From Euryarchaeota archaeon UBA438 (GTDB taxonomy: Archaea > Thermoplasmatota > Poseidoniia > Poseidoniales > Thalassarchaeaceae), in contig DAQP01000017.1 in the NCBI GenBank assembly GCA_002504435.1, forward strand, positions 1 to 7,252: a DNA stretch of 7,252 nucleotides. The letters are read 5' to 3'. Under the pieces are notes generated by a model that saw nothing but the letters and a program-made list of their open reading frames with translations, was not told the origin of the DNA and searched no databases. The position numbers and the translations under genes were made by a program. Below are positions 1 through 6,300 of this stretch, in pieces (within the stretch, counting starts at the first letter, position 1; each line of letters opens with the position of its first letter).

Positions 1-498
1 TCACTCCTCTTCACCAGAGGACTGCTCGACAGTTGCGGCCTCTTCCTCGAGGCCGAAGATAACGCCAAGAGGCCTTTTTCCGGCCTCTACAATCTTCAGG
101 TTAATTTGCCTTGTATCTTGGCTTATGACATTTCCACGAAGGTTCCTCCTTCTCCTAAGCCCATCGTACTTGTAGCGGTAGGTCTTGCCCTTCTTATTCA
201 CGTATTTCTTTCCCTTGTAGCCCACTCCGGCAGTGATCAGTACCGATTTGACGCCTCCCCCATCGAGATCTGGGCGCATTGCCCTACCTGTAAGATCGGA
301 CCCTCCTGTGATTTCTAACTTGTATCCGGTCAGGGCCTGGTCACCCTCTCCTACGAACATGCCGTCCACACCGTCACCTATCTTCTTTCCAAGGAAGTGG
401 TTGTAGTTGGATCCAGTGATGTCAACTGAGAAGGCACGCCCTCCGGCCTTTGGATTGGTGTCATTTACGACTGCCTTGAAGGACTGCTCACCCGCCAT
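1..498 (-). CDS. rps6e: Small-subunit ribosomal protein eS6 (S6e)
   Basis: This encodes a 165-residue protein of the small ribosomal subunit. The family hallmarks are all visible: a GKKIGDGVDG stretch (residues 37-46), an ITGGSD segment followed by GRAMRPDL (63-78), and the basic GLRRRRNLRGNVIS block (113-126) followed by QINLKI. The start is ATG, preceded by GAGG (506-509) seven bases upstream. The TGA stop occupies the first three bases of the window, so the gene is complete. Compact archaeal S6e proteins generally end soon after the QINLKI region. This one continues for about 30 residues and finishes in an acidic tail rich in Glu, Ser and Ala. It lies 71 bases downstream of cdc6 and appears to have its own promoter. 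The family assignment is secure; the role of the acidic tail is unknown. Confidence 0.96.
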   Translation of the reverse strand: MAGEQSFKAVVNDTNPKAGGRAFSVDITGSNYNHFLGKKIGDGVDGMFVGEGDQALTGYKLEITGGSDLTGRAMRPDLDGGGVKSVLITAGVGYKGKKYVNKKGKTYRYKYDGLRRRRNLRGNVISQDTRQINLKIVEAGKRPLGVIFGLEEEAATVEQSSGEEE

Positions 499-533
499 AG
501 TTACGCCTCGGACGGCATCCCGACATGAGGCCC

Positions 534-540
534 CTATAAG
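534..540 (-). promoter_or_regulatory. Putative TATA box for the eS6 gene
   Basis: On the minus strand the spacer between cdc6 and the eS6 gene carries CTTATAG. Its centre lies about 39 bases upstream of the ATG. Archaeal transcription normally starts about 25 bases downstream of the TATA box, which would leave a leader of roughly 14 bases still containing the GAGG ribosome-binding site (506-509). The motif is short and no clear BRE is visible, so the geometry is the main support. Read-through from the upstream operon is also possible. Confidence 0.45.
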
Positions 541-569
541 AGCGGTTCGGCATAGGTCCGGATACCTCT

Positions 570-1778
570 CTACCGCCCAGAGAACTCCTTCTCAATACGA
601 CTGCCTATTGCAGCTGGTGCCATGTTTGTCATGGTGATGTACTGAGTCCTGCCCCTGCCCACTGCCGAGTTGGATGACCTTGTCTCCACCAAACCCTCCT
701 TTTCCAGTGCCTTCAGGTGCTTCCAGAATGTAGTGTAACTCCTAGCCTTAACTTCGAACTCCTCGCATATTATTTCATACAGTTTCCTAGCATCTCCGCT
801 GGATATTTCCTCCTCCTTCCGGAGTCTCCTGCAGATTCCCAGTAGTACCAGCTTCTGATGGTCGCTGAGCTGATCGACCTGGCTCGGCTCAACAGATGCA
901 ACTCGGACCGTGCTTGGCAGAACGTCGTCTGGAAGGACCTCGCCCCTACCGTCCTTCTCCGCCCTTCTAACTGCGGCTTCCAAGAGCTCTATGGCCAGCC
1001 TTGCGTCCCCTGTCTCTGCGGAGAATCTCCCAATTTTCTCCAGAGTATCATCGCTCACAGAGCCAGTTCTGCAAGAAGCCTCGTACCTCTGCCTCGCTAT
1101 TCCTATGAGTGAACTTTCGGTGTACGGTTCGAGGAGGAGCACGTTACTCTCGCCCAATCTGGAAATTATTGCCGGCTCCAGTTGCCCAAGTAGGTGGCTA
1201 TCCTGGCTTACTAGGACTAGTGACAGTGATCCCTGGCCATCTTGTCCCTCGTCTATCCTTAGGAGCTTGTATATCAAGTCGTGGCTATCCCTCCTGATCA
1301 GTACGTCGACTTCGTCAAGCACAAGGAGTAGATGGACCCCTCTCGACCTGATGTTCCTCCTGACAGATTGGATAATCTCCCCCGAACTGAATCCCCGCTC
1401 CGGGTGCCTAGAGTCCAGTGAAACGGCAATCTGCTGAAGAACTTGAGATGTCGAAGGGTGATTCCTGCAATTAACATGCGATAAAATGATTTTTCTTTTG
1501 CCGTCCATGGCCCTTGATAGATCGTCCCCGAACCTCTTTGTCAGAACGGTTTTCCCGCTTCCGACGTGACCCATAATAACAGCACGCCCACTAACTCCCT
1601 CGTTGCCTATTCCAAGGAACATCGAGGCGAGCTCGGACAATTCAGAGTCCCTCCCCACCAGCGTTGGAGGCGTCCAGTCGAATGACAGGGGCGTCCGGTC
1701 CAGCAAGACCTTGCCCGCGCCGATGCTGTCTAGATAGTCCGCCATCAAACTAGTCGTACTAACGTCGTTCTTAGACAT
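570..1778 (-). CDS. cdc6: Orc1/Cdc6 family replication initiator (AAA+ ATPase with winged-helix domain)
   Basis: This is an archaeal Orc1/Cdc6 protein, a family that binds origin DNA and helps load the MCM helicase. Numbered from the ATG at 1776-1778 (402 residues, near the usual length): a VGRDSEL motif at the start of the AAA+ domain, Walker A GHVGSGKT (70-77), Walker B LLLVLDE (150-156), sensor 1 SQD (191-193), an EPYTE segment matching the family's PY motif, sensor 2 GDAR (257-260), and a C-terminal winged helix (about 305-402) with a basic GRGRTQY wing. Sensor 1 is usually SND, so Gln replaces Asn here. The reading frame extends upstream to a TTG (1818-1820), which would add 14 residues. 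The ATG is preferred because the extra segment lies outside the conserved region, but neither start has a good Shine-Dalgarno match. The gene follows dph2 closely and is probably in the same operon. Which Orc1/Cdc6 paralogue it is cannot be told here. Confidence 0.92.
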   Translation of the reverse strand: MSKNDVSTTSLMADYLDSIGAGKVLLDRTPLSFDWTPPTLVGRDSELSELASMFLGIGNEGVSGRAVIMGHVGSGKTVLTKRFGDDLSRAMDGKRKIILSHVNCRNHPSTSQVLQQIAVSLDSRHPERGFSSGEIIQSVRRNIRSRGVHLLLVLDEVDVLIRRDSHDLIYKLLRIDEGQDGQGSLSLVLVSQDSHLLGQLEPAIISRLGESNVLLLEPYTESSLIGIARQRYEASCRTGSVSDDTLEKIGRFSAETGDARLAIELLEAAVRRAEKDGRGEVLPDDVLPSTVRVASVEPSQVDQLSDHQKLVLLGICRRLRKEEEISSGDARKLYEIICEEFEVKARSYTTFWKHLKALEKEGLVETRSSNSAVGRGRTQYITMTNMAPAAIGSRIEKEFSGR

Positions 1779-1833
1779 ATTCTGAACAATGGTGTGGATT
1801 ACAGTAGTTGTTAGGGGCAAAGAACTGGACCAT
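1771..1833 (-). other. Possible 20-codon mini-ORF bridging dph2 and cdc6
   Basis: An ATG at 1831-1833 overlaps the dph2 stop as TGATG. It opens a 20-codon frame that ends in TAA at 1771-1773, three bases past the cdc6 ATG (1776-1778). The frame differs from that of cdc6. The predicted peptide reads MVQFFAPNNYCNPHHCSEYV, with two Cys and two adjacent His. It has no Shine-Dalgarno of its own, so it could only be translated by re-initiation after dph2. It may pass ribosomes on to cdc6, or it may be chance. Only the geometry supports it. Confidence 0.25.
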
Positions 1834-2939
1834 CAAGGAATTTCGTCGAATTGGTAACCGGACTCCCAATCTTTCTCACCAAGTGCCACCTCTAGCTCAT
1901 ATGGCGTCACAAGTGGCTTTTCGTATCTCACGGAATCATCTATTGCGATACGTGGGCATGCCGTGTTAACAAAGGCGTCAACGGGATAGAAATCAATCAA
2001 ATCGGGACTAACGTGGTCTAGTGCCAGAAGGTACCCCTTTTTCCCATGCTTCTCCAGTATTCTCTTCATCCTTATTGCCAGGTTCCTTCTCATTTGACCG
2101 GGCTTCTCTCCGATTAGTATGCCGAATGTTGCGGCTTTGCCAATTTCCATTATCAGTCCGAACCTCTGGCGAAGAATTCTCTCAATCCTCGAGAATGACA
2201 TCTCACTCGCCTCTCCTGTGTAGGGATCAAGAAGGGCTAGTGGCTTACCTGTGTGAAGGACCATCCCTATTGGATGGAAATCTCCAGAACCAAGGAACAG
2301 GTAGTGACCTATGGTCGGGTCGTCACCCGAATAGTTGCACCCTAGGACTTGCCCAGGGAAGGTCAAACGATCCCCTCCCGTCGGGATAGTTACGTCGAAT
2401 CCTGCATTTTGCAGCATTTCTTTGTATTTTGGAAGCAGGTGAAGGTGCTGTATCGACCCCACAAGTCCCAATTTGTTGTCAGTCAGAGGGGAAATTCTCC
2501 CCACTGCGTCGAGGAACCTCTCCTGAGCTTCCTCTTCCGTAAATTGGGATTCAGACGGAGAATTCAGCTTACTCGTGGAAAGCTCTCTGTGCCCTCCGAG
2601 AATCTCCAGTACAGGTTCAATTTCAGGCTCTCCCTCGTAAGTCACTGGGATGAACTGAGTCGGCATTCCGGAGTCTATATTCATCTGACTGTGCCCCATA
2701 TGGGCGACTAATTCGACACCCATGGCCATCATTTTGTCATGGACTAAGTCACAAGCCCCGTAGCATGGGTCGGCTGCAAGGACCACCTTCGCCCCAGAGT
2801 CGTCCTCAATTTTGTCCATCATTTCTAGGGCCTGCATTTTCAGTCCCTCGGGGACTTGTAGTGCTACTAGCCTGTGATCATTTGATCGGATCCTGCTAAC
2901 CAGATCATCCAGCTGAAAGTCGTGCCTATCAAGATCCAT
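1833..2939 (-). CDS. dph2: Dph2, 2-(3-amino-3-carboxypropyl)histidine synthase (diphthamide step 1)
   Basis: Dph2 transfers the 3-amino-3-carboxypropyl group of S-adenosylmethionine to a histidine of translation elongation factor 2, the first step of diphthamide synthesis. The family uses a 4Fe-4S cluster held by three cysteines from three domains. Numbered from the ATG at 2937-2939 (368 residues), the candidates are DPCYGACD (Cys59 and Cys63), LGCNYS (Cys201) and TACPRIAIDD (Cys328), so all three cluster sites are present. An LQVPEGL motif near the N-terminus and LGSGDFHPIG in the middle also fit. A hydrophilic insertion of about 30 residues (roughly 117-145) makes it somewhat longer than compact archaeal forms. 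The frame extends five codons upstream to a TTG (2952-2954), which would overlap hpt by 11 bases. The ATG leaves a four-base gap behind the hpt stop and has GAGTGA just upstream, so it is preferred. Confidence 0.94.
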   Translation of the reverse strand: MDLDRHDFQLDDLVSRIRSNDHRLVALQVPEGLKMQALEMMDKIEDDSGAKVVLAADPCYGACDLVHDKMMAMGVELVAHMGHSQMNIDSGMPTQFIPVTYEGEPEIEPVLEILGGHRELSTSKLNSPSESQFTEEEAQERFLDAVGRISPLTDNKLGLVGSIQHLHLLPKYKEMLQNAGFDVTIPTGGDRLTFPGQVLGCNYSGDDPTIGHYLFLGSGDFHPIGMVLHTGKPLALLDPYTGEASEMSFSRIERILRQRFGLIMEIGKAATFGILIGEKPGQMRRNLAIRMKRILEKHGKKGYLLALDHVSPDLIDFYPVDAFVNTACPRIAIDDSVRYEKPLVTPYELEVALGEKDWESGYQFDEIP

Positions 2940-2943
2940 GGAA

Positions 2944-3522
2944 TCACTCGACAATCTCTACCTTTCCATCAATGATGTCAATCCTGGCTAGCGTCCTTAT
3001 TGGCCAATTAGGCCTCTCCTCGGCAAGCCGCTCTCGACCGTCCCCCTTCTCGATGGCGATGATGATATCTTGCAGTACTGCGCCCATGTCTTCGATTGCC
3101 TCCAGAATAGGCTCCAGTGTACCTCCAGTGGAGATAACGTCATCGACAATTAGGATTCTCTCTCCAGCCTTTATGTCGTTGATGTAAGTGGTTGACTCTG
3201 AGTAACCAGTTGAAACATCGACACGAACCTCCCCTTCCATCCCATAGGATCTCTTTCTGATGACGACGGTCGGCTTCCCCGATACCTCTCCCACGGCTGC
3301 TAGAAGAGGTAGTCCCATCGCCTCCACGCTGACAACCAGATCGATCTTTGACCAGTCAACCATGGACACGATTAGATCCCGTGTGGCTCTGAGAACCCGT
3401 GCCTCCATACGGGGGATTCCATCTGAAATGGGGTGTATGAAGTAGGGATATTCCCCTTTCCAGATTATCGGTGCACCTCTGAGGGAATCATGCAGTATCG
3501 ATAGCGGGTCGCCGGGCTCCAT
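2944..3522 (-). CDS. hpt: Archaeal hypoxanthine/guanine phosphoribosyltransferase
   Basis: This is a purine-salvage enzyme that joins a purine base to PRPP to give the nucleotide (IMP or GMP). Numbered from the ATG at 3520-3522 (192 residues, typical of archaeal Hpt), it has an N-terminal GEYPYFIHPISDG segment (23-35), VEAMG (66-70), IRKRSYG (88-94) and the PRPP-binding loop IVDDVISTGGT (125-135). The first and third of these are, from memory, characteristic of archaeal Hpt rather than bacterial Apt, though the families are related and specificity could be adenine. The frame runs 27 codons further upstream into the L10e gene. That extension is rejected because the ATG has GAGG motifs directly upstream and the conserved region begins soon after it. 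The gap to L10e is 11 bases and to dph2 four bases, indicating cotranscription. Confidence 0.9.
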   Translation of the reverse strand: MEPGDPLSILHDSLRGAPIIWKGEYPYFIHPISDGIPRMEARVLRATRDLIVSMVDWSKIDLVVSVEAMGLPLLAAVGEVSGKPTVVIRKRSYGMEGEVRVDVSTGYSESTTYINDIKAGERILIVDDVISTGGTLEPILEAIEDMGAVLQDIIIAIEKGDGRERLAEERPNWPIRTLARIDIIDGKVEIVE

Positions 3523-3525
3523 GCC

Positions 3526-3535
3526 CCTCAACCTC
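3526..3535 (-). promoter_or_regulatory. Ribosome-binding site deciding the hpt start
   Basis: The minus strand reads GAGGTTGAGG here. The first GAGG is nine bases from the ATG at 3520-3522 and overlaps the TGA stop of the L10e gene; the second is three bases away. The overlap suggests that ribosomes finishing L10e can restart on hpt. It supports the 192-residue form over the longer frame. Confidence 0.7.
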
Positions 3536-4073
3536 AGACTTTGCCCTTCAATTGCTCGGCTCCCTTGACTACCTTCACGGAGCAAGGAGTCGGGAACTTG
3601 CAACTAGCCTTTCTAAGCGATTCTCGAGCAGCATCGTAGTGTTCTGGGTTCGTGTGTATGGAAACCACCCTCTGTCCACGTAGGACTCGGGCAGCAGTGC
3701 CCACGTTCTTTCCATAGGCCTGCCTCATTCCTTGAGAAACACGATCAGCTCCCGCACCAGTGGCTTGCTTGTTCTCCCTTAGGATTTGATGAGGATATAC
3801 GTGGATCCTTAGGGCGTATCCGTCAACTCCAGCCGACTCCCTAATGGTCGCATTAGAAACCTGCCTAGCAGCTTCAAGCGCAGTGTCCCTGATCTGGCAG
3901 GCGTTATCCGAAGTAAGCTCAAGGACAACTGGGAACTCTCCGGCTTCAGCAACTTTCCTGTTACCCATGAAGTACCTCAGAATCCTGTTGTTGGGAACTC
4001 CTCCCGAGTACTCCCTCCTGGTGAAAGACTGACCCTTCACCTGACGGTACATCTTTGCGGGCTTGCGTGCCAT
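3534..4073 (-). CDS. rpl10e: Large-subunit ribosomal protein L10e (uL16)
   Basis: The 179-residue product belongs to the archaeal/eukaryotic L10e family, equivalent to bacterial L16. It sits near the tRNA-binding sites of the large subunit. The N-terminus MARKPAKMYR, an EFPVVLEL segment (46-53), HVYPHQILRENK (91-102) and the signature ADRVSQGMR...GKNVGTAARV (109-130) are plain family marks, and the length is normal. The ATG start at 4071-4073 has AGGT three bases upstream and GAGAGG (4082-4087) eight bases upstream. It is the first gene after a 66-base spacer with a TATA-like box and probably heads an operon of L10e, hpt, dph2 and cdc6. Confidence 0.97.
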   Translation of the reverse strand: MARKPAKMYRQVKGQSFTRREYSGGVPNNRILRYFMGNRKVAEAGEFPVVLELTSDNACQIRDTALEAARQVSNATIRESAGVDGYALRIHVYPHQILRENKQATGAGADRVSQGMRQAYGKNVGTAARVLRGQRVVSIHTNPEHYDAARESLRKASCKFPTPCSVKVVKGAEQLKGKV

Positions 4074-4108
4074 CTTACCTGCCTCTCTCGCGGGCGACCG
4101 ACCCCCTC

Positions 4109-4117
4109 TATTTAATC
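4109..4117 (-). promoter_or_regulatory. Putative TATA box for the L10e-hpt-dph2-cdc6 operon
   Basis: On the minus strand the spacer contains GATTAAATA, a good archaeal TATA-like sequence. With a start site about 25 bases downstream, near 4087, the leader would be about 14 bases and would just include GAGAGG and AGGT before the ATG. The rest of the 66-base spacer (4074-4139) shows no other element that I can support, and no T-rich terminator after the transporter gene is evident. Confidence 0.6.
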
Positions 4118-4139
4118 GTGAGTACGGCCAAATAATCGT

Positions 4140-5090
4140 TCAGCTGCTCAGCCTCTCACTTTCCCTCTGAACCTCACGTACCCCGATGACAATCAGGCAG
4201 AATCCCACAAGCATGGAAACTCCGACACTCTCTCCAAGCATAAGCCATCCACTCAGGACTCCAAAGACTGGGACTAGGAAAACGTAAGACGCTGCGGCAG
4301 TTGCACCAATCTTATCGATTCCTCTCGCGAACCAAGCATAAGTCAGGACCGTTGAAATCAGCCCTAGATATGCTACTGATACCCATTCGGCCGCACTTGG
4401 CTCCGGAACTCCTGAGCTCCAGACTTCAAACAGCATCCAAGGAGTCAGAAGGGCCCAACCTACTATGGAATACCAAACCACGATTTCCAAGGAAGTCCCC
4501 AAAGTTCCTTCTGATAGGGCCATCTTGGTCAGGTTACTGGTAGCAGCCCAAGTAAGCGCGGCAAGACCAATCATCACGTCTCCGATCAATCGATGTTCGA
4601 AAGGTATGTCCGTGTTGGGACTCCATCCCACGACAGTGGCGACTCCAGCAAGCCCCACTACCAGCCCTAGAACCATTCTCGAGCTAAGTCTCTGTCCGAG
4701 CATAGGTACGGCTAGCAGAACGGTGAAAACGGGGTTTACTGGGATTATGAGGGACGCATCCCCTGCTGCAGTCCACTTCATGCCGTTCATGAATAGAAGT
4801 TGGTACCCCATAGTTCCCAGAATGGCCATCCAGAATGTGTACCTCCAGGCTTTTCTGCCTTGTGGCAATATGCGAGGACCGCCTCTTTTTCTGTATATCC
4901 AGCACCATGCCGCAAATGCGAGAACAGCGAAGACATACCTCAGCCATGCAGAGGTCGCAGGGCCCATACTGGCCCTGTTAGCCTCATCGAGCCCGTAACT
5001 CAGAAATCTGCCTATGGCCCAGGTTGACCCCCATACTGCAGCAACCAGTAGAAGTAGCAGATGGGTGCTGAGGTTTTCCCTGTATGACAC
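4140..5090 (-). CDS. EamA/DMT-superfamily membrane transporter
   Basis: The 316-residue protein has about ten hydrophobic helices (near 10-28, 47-66, 83-103, 110-130, 138-156, 169-187, 200-221, 237-255, 262-283 and 290-305) arranged as two EamA repeats. Family marks include AAVWGSTWAIGR in helix 1, NPVFTVLLAVPMLGQRL closing the first repeat, and VPVFGVLSGWLMLGE before the last helix of the second. Members export amino acids, nucleosides or other metabolites, but the substrate cannot be predicted from sequence. The start is GTG (5088-5090), directly after the aroA stop and backed by a strong Shine-Dalgarno, so it is probably translated together with aroA. A link to aromatic compounds is suggested only by position. 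Confidence 0.88.
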   Translation of the reverse strand: MSYRENLSTHLLLLLVAAVWGSTWAIGRFLSYGLDEANRASMGPATSAWLRYVFAVLAFAAWCWIYRKRGGPRILPQGRKAWRYTFWMAILGTMGYQLLFMNGMKWTAAGDASLIIPVNPVFTVLLAVPMLGQRLSSRMVLGLVVGLAGVATVVGWSPNTDIPFEHRLIGDVMIGLAALTWAATSNLTKMALSEGTLGTSLEIVVWYSIVGWALLTPWMLFEVWSSGVPEPSAAEWVSVAYLGLISTVLTYAWFARGIDKIGATAAASYVFLVPVFGVLSGWLMLGESVGVSMLVGFCLIVIGVREVQRESERLSS

Positions 5091-6275
5091 CTAATCACCT
5101 AGCCCTAGTATCCTAGAAACGAAACCGGGGTCACTAACGGAGCATATCTCTGGCTCGCAAACAGTCCCCCCGTACCTGCTCGCCAATGCCATTGCTGTCA
5201 TGGCCAGCCTGTGATCAGAGTGGGTTTCTATTGGCTCCGTCGGTTTGCGAGGCGTCTGCCCTCCGGGAATATTCAATCCATCTTCTACTTCTTGCATAAC
5301 CAGTCCGAAGGAACTCAGGACCTCGACAGTCTTGGAGATCCGGTCAGATTCTTTCCCCCTTGCGTGAGAAGCTCCTCTGATGCGCCCTCCGCTACCGATA
5401 GCCATCATTGCTGCTACGGGGGAAATAATATCGCTAGCCCGTCCTAGGTGGATGTCATTTTCACCGGATTCTATTGCCCTGATGGTGTCATTAATGCCAA
5501 TTCCCGAATCCTCGTATCCAGTCTCGAAAATTACTCCGTGGAGTCGTGACAAGAGCATGGCCACTGGCTGCAGGCTCTCCTCAACTGGAATCTCTACTCT
5601 TTGGGGAATCTTCACTTCCCAAGGTGGGATTACCGCATTCCCATCCTCAATCACCATCCTCGAACCGCATGAAACACAAATTTCCCTAGTGAGCATCCAA
5701 TATCCACTGCTTACAGATTCTCCCAGAAGGGTTACTCGCAACTCCTCGGCGAAGTTGGGGGATGCAACCATCATTGCACTCAATCCCTGACTGGTCCTGC
5801 TCCAGTCGTGTTCGACATCGTAACCAACAACCCCTCCCTTCACATTTCTGGGCAGCCTTTCCGAATCTATGTTGCAACCCATTTGCTTCAGTGTGGAGCA
5901 GAGTTCAGAAGAATGCCTAGATCTCAGAGAAGAATCCCCATCCAAGGTCGTTGTTCCGTCTCTGAAAGCGGAGATAGCAGTCAGAAAGTTTGCAGATGTC
6001 CCCGAATTACCACATTCCAGAGAAACCGGGCCCTTGCTGAGCTCAGACGCCCCTTGGACCACCCAACCTTCTTTGTGAACACTTACCTTTGACCCCATGG
6101 CCTCTATACACCTGGACATTGAAGATGCATCTCCGCCCGCCTCCCCCCTGAATGAAAGAAGCGCCTCTTGTCCGCTCTGTGAGATAATTGCGAGCCACCT
6201 GATTAGATGACTCTTGGAAGGTGGTAATCCCCACTCCACGGGAGAGTCCAACGAGACCGCATCGATAGCGAGCAT
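5091..6275 (-). CDS. aroA: EPSP synthase (3-phosphoshikimate 1-carboxyvinyltransferase), divergent active site
   Basis: AroA joins phosphoenolpyruvate to shikimate 3-phosphate, the sixth step of the shikimate pathway, in the cytoplasm. Numbered from the ATG at 6273-6275 (394 residues): PPSKSHLIR (18-26, with the substrate-binding Lys, Ser and Arg), GNSGTSAN (89-96), LDGDSSLRSR (111-120), TSQ (161-163), a SDIISP segment (281-286), KESDR (308-312) and SDHRLAM (353-359). Two normally conserved basic residues seem to be replaced: Asn96 at the position of E. coli Arg100 and Val380 at that of Lys411 (E. coli numbers from memory). The frame continues upstream to a GTG (6342-6344), which would add 23 residues and overlap the preceding gene by 44 bases. 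The ATG is preferred because families start close to this point, but it has only a weak Shine-Dalgarno. The fold assignment is firm; catalytic competence is less certain. Confidence 0.87.
   Translation of the reverse strand: MLAIDAVSLDSPVEWGLPPSKSHLIRWLAIISQSGQEALLSFRGEAGGDASSMSRCIEAMGSKVSVHKEGWVVQGASELSKGPVSLECGNSGTSANFLTAISAFRDGTTTLDGDSSLRSRHSSELCSTLKQMGCNIDSERLPRNVKGGVVGYDVEHDWSRTSQGLSAMMVASPNFAEELRVTLLGESVSSGYWMLTREICVSCGSRMVIEDGNAVIPPWEVKIPQRVEIPVEESLQPVAMLLSRLHGVIFETGYEDSGIGINDTIRAIESGENDIHLGRASDIISPVAAMMAIGSGGRIRGASHARGKESDRISKTVEVLSSFGLVMQEVEDGLNIPGGQTPRKPTEPIETHSDHRLAMTAMALASRYGGTVCEPEICSVSDPGFVSRILGLGD
5094..5100 (-). promoter_or_regulatory. Ribosome-binding site for the EamA transporter inside the aroA 3' end
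   Basis: The minus strand reads AGGTGAT, followed by TAG and the GTG start. This is a seven-base match to the sequence complementary to the usual 3' end of 16S rRNA. It lies within the last codons of aroA and decides the GTG start of the transporter, implying translational coupling. Confidence 0.7.
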
Positions 6276-6300
6276 GCATCTCGGAATCGATTTTCTATGT

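Noticed and set aside
499..569. Replication origin with ORB-like repeats next to cdc6
   Set aside because: The 71-base spacer has no repeated G-rich ORB-like elements and no long AT-rich stretch, and upstream of cdc6 is coding sequence. No origin is supported in this window.
910..1437. Plus-strand open frame of 175 codons
   Set aside because: It lies fully antisense to cdc6, is Ser/Leu-rich low-complexity and matches no family that I recognise. The cdc6 motifs on the other strand explain the sequence.
4465..4998. Plus-strand open frame of 177 codons
   Set aside because: It is antisense to the transporter gene and has no recognisable motif; the opposite strand has clear EamA helices.
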